Source: CALAEC01 sp050692915 (lineage in GTDB: Bacteria; Actinomycetota; UBA4738; CALAEC01). Taken from it: DNA of 27,995 nt. Shown here in pieces: positions 14,741 through 22,823 of the stretch. A model generated the notes under the pieces. It was not told where the DNA came from, ran no database searches, and saw only the letters and a list, made by a program, of their open reading frames with translations. The position numbers were made by a program, and so were the translations under genes. The stretch lies in NCBI GenBank assembly GCA_050692915.1, contig JBOGVU010000030.1:1-27995 (forward strand). The letters are read 5' to 3'. Each line of letters opens with the position of its first letter. Within the stretch, counting starts at the first letter, position 1.

Positions 14741-15714
14741 GTCGGCGCTCGCGATGGCTCGTGGAGGAGGCACGCCGCCCGCCGCCCGTCCTCGAGGGGA
14801 TACAGGGAGGGATCTACCCGGTCGCACGGCTCGAACCGGGCGGGGCAGCGAGGGTGGAAGGAGCAGCCCGTCGGCACCCGCTGGGGATCGGGCGGGTCGC
14901 CGCCGAGGCCGCCCGGCGCTCGCCGGTCGTCCGGGTCGCCGATCGAGGGGAACGCCCCCGCCAGCGCTCTCGTGTACGGGTGGGCCGGCTCCCCGAACAC
15001 CGATCCCGCCGGACCCACCTCCACCACCCGACCGGCGTACATCACCGCGAGCCGGTCGCACAGCTCCCGCAGGACCGAGAGGTCGTGGGTGATGAACAGG
15101 AGCCCCAGCCTCAGCTCGTCCTGCAGGGACTTCAGGAGCGTCAGCACCTGGGCCTGGACCATCACGTCGAGTGCGGTGGTGGGCTCGTCAGCCATGAGGA
15201 GCCGGGGCCCGCAGGCCAGGGCCATGGCGATCATGATCCGTTGGCGCTGGCCGCCGGAGAGCTCATGAGGATAGTCGCGGGCTCGCCCGGCCGGGAGACC
15301 CACCCGCTCCACGAGCTGGCCGGCCCGCCGGCCGGCTTCCGCTTCGGTCACCTTCGCGTCGTGGATGCGCACGGCCTCGACGATCTGCTCCCCCACCCGC
15401 TGCACGGGGTTCAGCGAGTGCATGGCGCCCTGGAACACGATGGCCGCCTGGCCCCACCGGACCGCCCGGAGGCGGCCGAACGACATCGTCAGCACGTCCT
15501 CGCCCTCCAGCATGACCTCCCCGGTCACGCGGGTGCCCTCCGGCAGGAGCCGGAGGATCGCGTGGGCGATCGTCGACTTGCCGCAGCCCGACTCCCCCGC
15601 CAGGCCCATCGTCTCCCCCGCCTCGACGTCGAGGTCGACGCCACGCACCGCCGGCACCGGTCCCCCCTGGGTGGCGTACGTGACCTCGAGGTCCCGGATC
15701 GAGAGCAGGGTCAT
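14737..15714 (-). CDS. Oligopeptide/dipeptide ABC importer ATP-binding protein (OppD/DppD type)
   Basis: 325 residues from ATG 15714, overlapping the TGA of the second permease gene (ATGA, 15711-15714). Walker A is G-E-S-G-C-G-K-S-T (40-48). The Q-loop region reads V-F-Q-G-A-M-H-S-L-N-P, as is usual for OppD. Signature L-S-G-G-Q-R-Q-R is at 152-159, Walker B L-L-M-A-D-E-P at 172-178 and H-loop T-H-D at 209-211. The C-terminus has the cysteine motif G-C-S-F-H-P-R-C-P and another C-D and A-C-L pair. It forms the heterodimeric motor with the downstream ATPase. The reading frame stays open upstream within the permease gene, but the recognisable ABC domain begins immediately after this ATG. Confidence 0.95.
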   Translation of the reverse strand: MTLLSIRDLEVTYATQGGPVPAVRGVDLDVEAGETMGLAGESGCGKSTIAHAILRLLPEGTRVTGEVMLEGEDVLTMSFGRLRAVRWGQAAIVFQGAMHSLNPVQRVGEQIVEAVRIHDAKVTEAEAGRRAGQLVERVGLPAGRARDYPHELSGGQRQRIMIAMALACGPRLLMADEPTTALDVMVQAQVLTLLKSLQDELRLGLLFITHDLSVLRELCDRLAVMYAGRVVEVGPAGSVFGEPAHPYTRALAGAFPSIGDPDDRRAPGGLGGDPPDPQRVPTGCSFHPRCPARFEPCDRVDPSLYPLEDGRRAACLLHEPSRAPT

Positions 15715-16685
15715 CGCCGGCGCAGCCTCGGATTGAGGATCTCGTCGAGCGCGTACCCACACATCGTGAAGGCCAGCACCACCAGGACGATGGCCACGCC
15801 GGGCGGCACCAGCCACCACCAGTTCCCGGCGGTGCCCGCTCCGGCACCGAACGCGGACTCCAGGACCGTGCCCCAGGAGGTGCTGAGCGGGTCGCCCAGG
15901 CCCAGGAACGACAACGTGGTCTCCGACAGGATGGCGATGGCCACGAGCAGGATGGTGTTGGCGAAGATGAGCGGACCGACGTTCGGCAGGATGTGCCTGG
16001 TGGCCAGGTGCCAGTTGGACGCGCCGAGCGCCCGGGCTCGCTCCACGTACGGCCGGGTCTTCACCGAGAGCACCTGGGCCCGCACGATCCGCGCGGTGCT
16101 CGGCCACGACGTGATCCCGATGACGAAGATGATGATGACCAGCGACCGGCCCAGCAGCGAAGCCAGGACGATGGCTAGGGGGAGGAACGGGATCACCAGG
16201 AACCAGTCGGTGACCCGCATCAGCAGCGACTCGGTCCACCGTCCGTAGTACCCGGCCACGATCCCCACCACCGATCCGATCAGGATCGAGATCAGGGTGG
16301 CGAAGAATCCAACCATGAGCGAGATGCGGGAACCCCAGATCGTGAGCGCCAGCACCGACCGACCCAGGTTGTCGGTGCCGAACGGGAACTCCAGGCTGGG
16401 AGGCTGAAGCGACTCGCCGGTGCATGGGCACGTGGGATCCAGGGCCTCACGGTCGGCGATCAACGGAGCCAGCACGGCGATGGCCACGAACAGGGCCAGG
16501 ATGACCAGCCCCGTCATGCCCATCCGGTTCCGCCGATACACCCGCGCGATCCGGGTCAGGGAGCGCCGGCGCCTGGCCCAGGCGATCCGCCGGGGGCTCG
16601 TCGGCGCGGCCGGAGGGAGCTCGGTCGGCGGCGGGCCCTCGGGGGGAGGGGCGAGCTCGCTCGGTCCGATCGGCGGCCTGGCCAC
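15711..16685 (-). CDS. Oligopeptide/dipeptide ABC importer permease (OppC/DppC type)
   Basis: 324 residues. A proline-rich cytosolic N-terminus (about 30 residues) and an Arg-rich stretch (33-55) precede the first TM helix (T-G-L-V-I-L-A-L...). A periplasmic loop with F-G-T-D-N-L-G-R-S follows, then about five more TM segments. The cytoplasmic EAA loop reads V-E-R-A-R-A-L-G-A-S-N-W-H-L-A-T-R-H-I-L-P-N and contacts the ATPases. The C-terminal W-W-x-x-x-P-G block is also family-typical. The GTG at 16685 starts 2 nt after the stop of the first permease gene. The proline-rich tail is longer than in standard OppC and could be trimmed if an internal start is used. Confidence 0.92.
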   Translation of the reverse strand: MARPPIGPSELAPPPEGPPPTELPPAAPTSPRRIAWARRRRSLTRIARVYRRNRMGMTGLVILALFVAIAVLAPLIADREALDPTCPCTGESLQPPSLEFPFGTDNLGRSVLALTIWGSRISLMVGFFATLISILIGSVVGIVAGYYGRWTESLLMRVTDWFLVIPFLPLAIVLASLLGRSLVIIIFVIGITSWPSTARIVRAQVLSVKTRPYVERARALGASNWHLATRHILPNVGPLIFANTILLVAIAILSETTLSFLGLGDPLSTSWGTVLESAFGAGAGTAGNWWWLVPPGVAIVLVVLAFTMCGYALDEILNPRLRRR

Positions 16686-16687
16686 GG

Positions 16688-17668
16688 TCAGCCGGCCCGA
16701 ACACGGGGATCGAGGTACCCGTACAGGAGATCGGCGATCAGGTTGAACACGATCACCGCCGCGCTGAACAGGAGGAACAATGCCTGGAGCAGCGGGAAGT
16801 CCTTGTCGTCGATGGCCGTGACCGTGAGCAGGCCCAGTCCCGGCCACGAGAACACGTACTCGATCGTGATGGCGCCGGCGAACACGAACCCGAGCGAGAG
16901 GAACGTCAGCGTGATCGTCGGAAGGAGGGCGTTCGGCACGGTGTGCCGCCACAGGACCTGTTGCTCCCGGAGGCCTTTGGCCCGAGCCGTGGTCACGAAG
17001 TCCTCGCCCATGACGTCGAGGATGGAGGACCGCATGATCAGCGCGTACTCGCCGAGGTACGCCACGGTGAGGGTCAGCCACGGCAGGGCCATGTGGTTCA
17101 CCACGTCCACCACGTGGGCGAACCCGGTGAGATCGGCGCCGGGGGTCTGGTAGCCGCCCGTGGGGAAGATGGCCGGGAAGAAGCCAACCCCCCCGGCCAG
17201 GGCCAACAGGACCAGGATCCCGAACCAGAACTCGGGCATCGAGTAGGCCACCAGCGAGAAGCCCATCGACCCCAGGTCGAACCGGCTCCCCCTGCGCCAC
17301 CCCCCGTAGATCCCGATCAGCAGTCCCAGGAAGGCCGAGGCGATCGTGGAGGCCCCCACCAGGAGGACGGTCGGCCAGATCCGGGACCCTATCTCCTCCG
17401 TCACCTTCGCTCCGGTCGTGAGCGAGCGGCCGAAGTTGCCGGTCAGCGTGTCCGCCGAGTACGTCAGGAACTGGAGCGGGAGCGGCTGGTCCAGCCCCAG
17501 GTCCCGTCGCAGGTCCCGGACGGTCTCTTCCGTGAGGGCCGACGTCCCCCGGAGCAGGAGGGCGACCGGGTCTCCGGGCATCACGCGGAACAGGAAGAAG
17601 TTGAAGACGAGCACAAAGGCCAGGGTGAGGAGGGCCTGGAACACCTTCCCGGCGAGATACCGGCGCAC
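16688..17668 (-). CDS. Oligopeptide/dipeptide ABC importer permease (OppB/DppB type)
   Basis: 326 residues. An N-terminal TM helix is followed by the family-typical F-R-V-M-P-G-D-P segment, a periplasmic region with L-G-L-D-Q-P-L-P-L-Q and G-N-F-G-R-S-L, and then five more TM helices. The EAA loop A-R-A-K-G-L-R-E-Q-Q-V-L-W-R-H-T-V-P-N-A-L-L-P and the ending Y-G-Y-L-D-P-R-V are present. It forms the transmembrane pore with the second permease. GTG 17668 follows a GGGGGGAGGG Shine-Dalgarno, 22 nt after the binding-protein stop. An extra loop around 185-205 (proline- and glycine-rich, next to the fourth TM) is seen in many DppB-like proteins. Confidence 0.95.
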   Translation of the reverse strand: MRRYLAGKVFQALLTLAFVLVFNFFLFRVMPGDPVALLLRGTSALTEETVRDLRRDLGLDQPLPLQFLTYSADTLTGNFGRSLTTGAKVTEEIGSRIWPTVLLVGASTIASAFLGLLIGIYGGWRRGSRFDLGSMGFSLVAYSMPEFWFGILVLLALAGGVGFFPAIFPTGGYQTPGADLTGFAHVVDVVNHMALPWLTLTVAYLGEYALIMRSSILDVMGEDFVTTARAKGLREQQVLWRHTVPNALLPTITLTFLSLGFVFAGAITIEYVFSWPGLGLLTVTAIDDKDFPLLQALFLLFSAAVIVFNLIADLLYGYLDPRVRAG

Positions 17669-17690
17669 AGGCCCTCCCCCCCGGCTCTGC

Positions 17691-19535
17691 CTAGGCCCGA
17701 TCCTCCGAGGCGCCCCGCCTACGCACCAGCATCAGGACCGCGATCAGGACCACCACGCCGGCGGCGATCCCCACCCACACCCCCGCCGAGATGCCTCTGG
17801 CCTGGGTCGAGGTTGCGGCGCCCTCCCCGCCGACCGGCCGAAGCGACAGCGCGACGTCGCGGCTGTACCCGCTCAGGAGGTCACCCTCCGGGGCCGGCTG
17901 GGACTGGTAGCCGGTGAACCGGTCCGTCCGGTAGGCCTGGAAGGTCGGCGGGTACCACAGCACGGCGTACGCGGAGTCCTGGTAGAAGATCCGTTGCATC
18001 TCGTGGATGATCTCCAGCCGCTCCTGGGGGTCGAGCGTGGTTCGCTGCTGGACGTACAGGCGATCGTATTCGGGGTTGCAGTAGTAGGTGTCGTTGTTGC
18101 CGTACGTTCGGCCGTCGGGCGGCCGCTGCTCACACTGGAAGTACGACAGGATCGAATCCGGGTCGGGGTCGGGGATCCAGCCCCAGTGGAACAGGTCATA
18201 CGTGCCCGCGTTGAGCTCGTTACCCAGCCGCCCGCTGCTCATGGCCGTCACCTCGGCTCGGATACCGATGTCCTCGAGCCATGACCGGATGAACGGCGCC
18301 GCGTCGATCGTGTTCTGGTCGTTCGTCTGCGTGTAGTACCGGAGCTCCAGCGGCCGGCCCGGCTCCAGCGAGCCGGGGGGCATCTCCCGGACGCCGTCCC
18401 CGTCCGTGTCCGAGTAGCCCGCTTCCTCCAGAAGCTGGTTGGCGCCCTCGATGTCCCAGAGGATCCGCTCGGAATCGCTGGGCTCCCATCTGGCGCCGGC
18501 GATGGAGACCGGCGGGACGATGCTGTCCCCGGGGATCCCGTAGCCGAGCTGAACCCGCTCCACCAGCTCCTCGCTGTTGATGGCCATCCGGATGGCCCGC
18601 CGGACCACCGGATCGGTCAGGGCCGGATGCCCGTCGCCGTGCGGCTCGAACGCCCCTTCGGGCTCCTGGTACGCCGACCCCGCGTTCATGGCCAGCTCGT
18701 CGAACTCCGGGATCGGCCCGACGAAGGTCTCGATGTTCGCCTCGCCTTCCAGGGAGTTGAAGACGTTGGGCGTGTCGATGTAGGCGAAGTCGATCTCGCC
18801 GGCCTTCAGGGCCTCGGCCACCGCGTCGTCGTTGTTGAAGATCCGGTAGATCATCTCGTCGACCGCCGGCTCAGGTCCGGTCCAGTGCGGGTTGCGCTCC
18901 ATCCGCACGAACTGCCCTCGCTCGTACTCCGCGATGAAGAACGGACCGCTCCCCACGCTGGGGACGTTCTCGAACTGCTTGGGGGCGTCGGCGTGATCGC
19001 TCCACACGTGCTCGGGGAGGATGTACGTGTACATGTAGGGCGCGGCGCCCGAGTAGAGGCTGGTGGGCTCGGACGTCCGGAGGACCACCGTGGTGTCGTC
19101 GGGCGCCTCGACGCTCTCGACCAGGCCGAGGTACCCCTGCGGCAGGTAGGCGTGCTTCTCCTTGTAGATGTCAAGCGTGAACGCCATGTCCTCCGCTGTC
19201 ATCGGCTCACCGTCCGACCACACCAGGTCGTCCCGGACCGTGTACGTGAAGGTCGTCCCGTCCTCGCTCACCTCGGTGTCGATGACGAAGTCGGGCACGG
19301 CCCCCAGGTCGTCCACGGCGAAGGTGATCGGCAGGTGATACGACCACGCCCAGAAGTAGAACTCGGTGGCCAGGTACCCCTTGAACGGGTTGAACGAGCT
19401 CGGCTCGGACGAGTCGCCGTAGACGAACGTGATCGTCTCGTCCTCTGGCGTCGGCGACTGCGCCGAGGCCGTGGTCACCGTGGGCCCCGCGAACAGCAGG
19501 GTTGCCGCGATCATCGCCGGCAGTCGTCGAGCCAT
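17691..19535 (-). CDS. Peptide-binding protein of ABC importer (SBP_bac_5), anchored by a C-terminal TM helix
   Basis: 614 residues, extracytoplasmic ligand receptor of the importer. A Sec signal peptide (M-A-R-R-L-P then a hydrophobic core, cleavage probably after A-S-A near residue 25) lacks a lipobox cysteine. The mature protein has the family-5 features: S-S-F-N-P near 46-50, L-V-W-S-D-G-E-P-M-T-A-E-D at about 105-117, and G-P-F-F-I-A. At the C-terminus a 20-residue hydrophobic helix (V-W-V-G-I-A-A-G...) ends in R-R-R-G, so the receptor is probably held by a TM anchor, as in many archaeal relatives. Two cysteines about 20 residues apart (F-Q-C-E and Y-Y-C-N) may form a disulfide. ATG 19535 overlaps the previous TGA by 1 nt and follows GGAGGGAGGAG. 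Confidence 0.95.
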   Translation of the reverse strand: MARRLPAMIAATLLFAGPTVTTASAQSPTPEDETITFVYGDSSEPSSFNPFKGYLATEFYFWAWSYHLPITFAVDDLGAVPDFVIDTEVSEDGTTFTYTVRDDLVWSDGEPMTAEDMAFTLDIYKEKHAYLPQGYLGLVESVEAPDDTTVVLRTSEPTSLYSGAAPYMYTYILPEHVWSDHADAPKQFENVPSVGSGPFFIAEYERGQFVRMERNPHWTGPEPAVDEMIYRIFNNDDAVAEALKAGEIDFAYIDTPNVFNSLEGEANIETFVGPIPEFDELAMNAGSAYQEPEGAFEPHGDGHPALTDPVVRRAIRMAINSEELVERVQLGYGIPGDSIVPPVSIAGARWEPSDSERILWDIEGANQLLEEAGYSDTDGDGVREMPPGSLEPGRPLELRYYTQTNDQNTIDAAPFIRSWLEDIGIRAEVTAMSSGRLGNELNAGTYDLFHWGWIPDPDPDSILSYFQCEQRPPDGRTYGNNDTYYCNPEYDRLYVQQRTTLDPQERLEIIHEMQRIFYQDSAYAVLWYPPTFQAYRTDRFTGYQSQPAPEGDLLSGYSRDVALSLRPVGGEGAATSTQARGISAGVWVGIAAGVVVLIAVLMLVRRRGASEDRA

Positions 19536-20500
19536 CAGTCCTCTCCTCCCTCCGCCGGCTCCAGGGCCGGCTCGTCGATCGTCAGCGTTCTCGCGTCGGC
19601 GTCGATCGTGGCGGTCACGCCAAGCGGGATCGTGGCCAGGTGCTTCCCGTGTCCGAGCGGCAGGTTGAAGAGCACGGGGATGCCCATCGGCTCGAAGTGA
19701 CGTTCGAACACGTCCTCCATCGACCGGCTCCGGAGAAGTGGATCCGGGAACCTGCCCTCCTCGCACTGGAACATCTCCCCGATCGCCACACCGGCCAGCC
19801 CGTCGAGCTTCCCGGCGTTGCGCAGGTGGGTCAGCTCGCTGTCCACCTGCCAGGGCGGGGTTTGGAGGTCCTCGAAGAACAGGATGCCGCCCTCGGTCTC
19901 CACCTCCCACGGCGTGGCCAGGGAGTCCGCCAGCAGCCACAGGCACCCACCGATCAGCGGCGCGGTGGCCCGGCCCGAGCCGATCGCGCCGACGTACGGG
20001 TCGTCCGGCCGGGGCGGGATCTCGCCGAGAGGGGCGGGCGCGGTCAGCGCCCGGAACAGGCGGTCCCGGGTGAAGTCCTGCGACCTCGCGGAGGCCACTC
20101 CCCCGAGCCCGGGCCCGTAGAACGTGACCAGCCCGGTGGCCTGACGGATCGCCAGGTGGAGCACGGTGATGTCGGAGAAGCCCACCAAGGGCTTTGGGTT
20201 CGCCCCGATGGCGTCGAGGTCGAGGAGCGGGACGACCTCGGCGGACCCGTACCCGCCACCGAAGGCCTGCACCGCGTCGACCTTGGGGTCCTCGAACATG
20301 GCCATGAGGTCCCGGGCGCGGGTCTTGGGATCACCCGCGACGTAATCGTCGCGGTCCCAGATCCCCTCGGCCAACTTGACCCGGTAGCCCTGCGACTCCC
20401 ACCAGCGGACGCCCCGGTCCACCTCGGATCGTTCGTCCCACGGTCCGGCCGGCGCGGGAACGCCGATCGTGCCGCCGGGCGGGATCGGGCGGCCCTTCAC
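19535..20500 (-). CDS. LD-carboxypeptidase, peptidase family S66 (LdcA/MccF-like)
   Basis: 321 residues with an intact Ser-Glu-His triad: S109 in V-G-F-S-D-I-T, E210 in F-F-E-D, and H284 in P-L-G-H-G-K-H. F-G-G-G-Y-G-S-A-E (80-88) is the usual oxyanion/substrate region. Family members cleave L,D-peptide bonds of murein tetrapeptides during cell-wall recycling, or inactivate peptidyl-adenylate antibiotics (microcin C immunity protein MccF). No signal peptide, so cytosolic, acting on imported material. GTG 20500 overlaps the creatininase-family TGA (GTGA), and its own stop overlaps the binding-protein ATG by one base. Position directly before the peptide importer supports a role in processing the imported peptide. 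Confidence 0.94.
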   Translation of the reverse strand: MKGRPIPPGGTIGVPAPAGPWDERSEVDRGVRWWESQGYRVKLAEGIWDRDDYVAGDPKTRARDLMAMFEDPKVDAVQAFGGGYGSAEVVPLLDLDAIGANPKPLVGFSDITVLHLAIRQATGLVTFYGPGLGGVASARSQDFTRDRLFRALTAPAPLGEIPPRPDDPYVGAIGSGRATAPLIGGCLWLLADSLATPWEVETEGGILFFEDLQTPPWQVDSELTHLRNAGKLDGLAGVAIGEMFQCEEGRFPDPLLRSRSMEDVFERHFEPMGIPVLFNLPLGHGKHLATIPLGVTATIDADARTLTIDEPALEPAEGGED

Positions 20501-21315
20501 CGCGGCCCCTCCGGACGGCGTCGCTCGGGCAGGGGCTTCTCCCGGAGCTCGCGGACGTACGAGACGGCCTCGGCCACGGCCGCCTCCAGCAGGGCCTTGC
20601 CCTTCTCCGGGGTGGCCAGCGTGGGGCTCCCCTGGACGCCGGTCCGAGAGAACGAGGACCACCACGGCATCAGCTTCAGCGAGCCGTCGGTCCAGTCGAG
20701 CCAGGCGTGCTGACCCTCGGGGTAGGAGCGCTCGTCCACGGCCAGGTCCATGTCCACGGCCTCGGGATCGATGGCCAGGTAGAGCGAGGTCTCCAGCTCG
20801 CACGCGTGGGCCATCCCGCCGCGGTCCGAGTCGCGCAGCTCGTCGATGGCGGCCAGGGCCTCGGGGCTCGACAGGTAGAACGCCGCTGCGGCCAGGGTCT
20901 CGGGGTGCTCCACCATGACCAGCCGGGCCGCCATCTCCACCAGGTTCTGGTTCGAGCCGTGCCCGTTCAGGTACAGGATGCGGCGGAACCCGTGCCGGGC
21001 CAGGGAGGTCCCCACGTCCGTCAGGTACCTGGTGAACGTCTCCCAGCCGATGGTGATCGGACCCGGGAAGTCCATGTGGTGCGGCGAGTAGCCGTGCGGG
21101 ATCGAGGGGAGCAGAACGGTCTCGTCCGCGGCCTCCTCGGCGGCCCAGCGGCAGATCTCCTCCACGATGCGGAGGTCGGCGTCGATCGGGAGATGGTGGC
21201 CGTGGTCCTCGAGCGTGGCCACCGGGATCACACACACGCGATCCTCCTCGGCGACGCGAGCCACCTCGGGCCAGGTCAGCCGGGCGTACTCGAGCGGCCG
21301 GCCGCCCGCCGTCAC
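20497..21315 (-). CDS. Creatininase-family metal-dependent amidohydrolase
   Basis: 272 residues. The two-metal ligand set of the family is readable: E36 and H38 in L-E-D-H-G-H-H-L-P, D47 in the same block, H119 in L-N-G-H-G-S-N, and E175 in A-C-E-L-E-T-S. Family members open cyclic amides (creatinine), deformylate riboflavin precursors (ArfB) or act as a peptidase in mycofactocin maturation (MftE). None of the mycofactocin partner genes is here. Substrate unknown; given the operon, cleavage of a cyclic or modified peptide bond is a reasonable guess. GTG 21315 overlaps the M20 gene by 4 nt (GTGA), and the stop overlaps the S66 gene likewise. Length is normal. Confidence 0.92.
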   Translation of the reverse strand: MTAGGRPLEYARLTWPEVARVAEEDRVCVIPVATLEDHGHHLPIDADLRIVEEICRWAAEEAADETVLLPSIPHGYSPHHMDFPGPITIGWETFTRYLTDVGTSLARHGFRRILYLNGHGSNQNLVEMAARLVMVEHPETLAAAAFYLSSPEALAAIDELRDSDRGGMAHACELETSLYLAIDPEAVDMDLAVDERSYPEGQHAWLDWTDGSLKLMPWWSSFSRTGVQGSPTLATPEKGKALLEAAVAEAVSYVRELREKPLPERRRPEGPR

Positions 21316-22754
21316 GCCCGGACCGCCTCGGGCCGCTCGGTCGCGCCGATCTCCGCGAACGACAGGAGGAACTCGGCCGCGGCCACGATGTGCTGGCGGA
21401 GGCCCTCGACGGAGGCGAACTCGTCCGGCGCGTGCGCACCACCGGAGTGCCCCACGCCGCCGGTGACCCACGGGATCCCCAGGATCCGGTCGAACACGTA
21501 GAACGGCGCGCACCACGGCGCCATCGGGTACGGGAGCACCCGGACGCCGACGGCCCCGTACGAGGCCCGCATGGCCCGGGCCACCGCCGAGGTCGGGTCG
21601 GCCTTCCCCCACGGGTAGGAGTCGAGCATCCGCAGCTCCACGTGCTCCAGGCCGGCCGCGTCGAGGTGCTCCCGGACGGCCTCGGCCGCGCTCTCCGGCT
21701 CCAGATCGGGGACCAGCCGCACGTCGAGCACGGCCCGAGCCCGGCTCGGGATGATCGTCATCCCCCCGGGGCCCGTGTAGCCGGCCTCAAGCCCATCGAC
21801 GTTCACCGTCGGGCGGAAGATCAGGGCCTCCAGCAGGTCCGGCGTGGACCCCTCCAGCCGGAACCGGGCGGCGTCGGCCTCGGCCAGGTGCGCGGCGGGG
21901 TCGAACCCCTCGGACAGCTCCTCCAGGAGGGCCCGGTCCTCCTCGGTCGGCCCCCGGGCCGCCTCGAGGAGCCCCGGGACGGCCACCTCCTGGTCGGGGC
22001 CGACCAGCGTGTCCAGCGCCCGGACCAGGGCCCACACCGGCGAGTGGATCCAGGCCATCTCGCTGGAGTGGAGCGGCGCCCGGGGCCCGCCCCACTCGCC
22101 GCCCTCGCAGACCAGCTCGAAGCTGAGGAGCCCCTTGCACCCCATGGCCAGATCCGCGGACTCCCCGCCCGCCGCGCCGTACAGATCGAGGTCCACCCCC
22201 GCGTCACCGGCCAGGTCGTCCCGCCGCGCCCGAACGACGGCCGGAAGGTTCGGGCTGCCCAGCTCCTCCTCCCCCTCCATCATGAACGCCACGCCGACCG
22301 GGATCCCGCCGGTGTCCCGGAGGGCCTCCAGGGCACAGAAGAACGCCACCAGCGAGCCCTTCGAGTTCGCCACCCCGCGCCCGACCACCGCCGTACCGAC
22401 GCCGGGAAGGTCGCGGACCTCGGCGGCGAACGGCGGCGAGGACCAGTCCGGCTCTTCGGCCGGCTGGACGTCGTACATCCCGTACTTCACCAGGCGGGGG
22501 GCGCCCGCCGGGCCGGACACCTCGCCGAGGACCACCGGGTGGCCGGGGGTCTCCACGAGCTCGGCCGAGCCGCCGACCTCCTCGACCTGGGCGGCCACCC
22601 GCTCGGCCACGTCCCGGATCCCCTGGCCGGTGCCGCTCACCGAGGGCATCCTGCACAGCTCCCGGATCCGCTCCAGGTAGGTGTCGAATCGCTCCTCGAC
22701 GAGCCGGGCGACCTCGGCCGACCGGTCCCCGTCCCGTGATGGCTCCGTCCCCAC
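21312..22754 (-). CDS. M20-family amidohydrolase/peptidase with altered metal-ligand positions
   Basis: 480 residues, the catalytic and lid domains of the M20 (acetylornithine deacetylase/carnosinase) family. The block normally read G-H-x-D-V-Q-P is Y-G-M-Y-D-V-Q-P here (M93 at the metal-binding His). The usual G-R-G-x-x-D-x-K-G is G-R-G-V-A-N-S-K-G (N130 at the bridging Asp). The general-base region M-E-G-E-E-E-L-G-S (159-167) and the late G-G-A-H-A-P-D-E-F histidine are kept. Family members cleave dipeptides or N-acyl amino acids with two zinc ions; this one may bind one metal or use another chemistry. GTG 22754 follows AAGGGGGG, with CATAAT 25 nt upstream. First gene of the eight-gene operon. 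Frame is intact, so it is not a decayed gene. Confidence 0.9.
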   Translation of the reverse strand: MGTEPSRDGDRSAEVARLVEERFDTYLERIRELCRMPSVSGTGQGIRDVAERVAAQVEEVGGSAELVETPGHPVVLGEVSGPAGAPRLVKYGMYDVQPAEEPDWSSPPFAAEVRDLPGVGTAVVGRGVANSKGSLVAFFCALEALRDTGGIPVGVAFMMEGEEELGSPNLPAVVRARRDDLAGDAGVDLDLYGAAGGESADLAMGCKGLLSFELVCEGGEWGGPRAPLHSSEMAWIHSPVWALVRALDTLVGPDQEVAVPGLLEAARGPTEEDRALLEELSEGFDPAAHLAEADAARFRLEGSTPDLLEALIFRPTVNVDGLEAGYTGPGGMTIIPSRARAVLDVRLVPDLEPESAAEAVREHLDAAGLEHVELRMLDSYPWGKADPTSAVARAMRASYGAVGVRVLPYPMAPWCAPFYVFDRILGIPWVTGGVGHSGGAHAPDEFASVEGLRQHIVAAAEFLLSFAEIGATERPEAVRA

Positions 22755-22779
22755 GTCCCCCCTTGAATCGCCGTACAGG

Positions 22780-22785
22780 ATTATG
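22780..22785 (-). promoter_or_regulatory. Possible -10 element for the hydrolase-peptide importer operon
   Basis: CATAAT on the minus strand (5 of 6 to TATAAT) lies 25 nt before the GTG of the M20 gene, so the leader would be about 18 nt and include the AAGGGGGG Shine-Dalgarno. It is the most A/T-rich spot in the 137-nt divergent region. No good -35 is seen. Confidence 0.42.
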
Positions 22786-22792
22786 GCCCGAA

Positions 22793-22823
22793 CCGCCGGG
22801 GAACGGCCTGTCCGGACCGGCGG
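22793..22823. promoter_or_regulatory. Inverted repeat in the divergent region (possible operator)
   Basis: CCGCCGG (22793-22799) and CCGGCGG (22817-22823) are perfect 7-bp inverted arms 17 nt apart, next to the CATAAT element. Three copies of GGAACGG begin at 22800, 22828 and 22846. The arrangement would suit a repressor controlling both directions, but GC-rich chance repeats are common in this genome. Confidence 0.28.

Noticed and set aside
19535..20500. Dedicated microcin C immunity locus
   Set aside because: The S66 enzyme has the right triad, but no microcin synthesis gene or acetyltransferase partner is present; general peptide recycling is at least as likely.
20497..21315. Mycofactocin maturation peptidase
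   Set aside because: No mycofactocin precursor, radical SAM or glycosyltransferase gene lies nearby.
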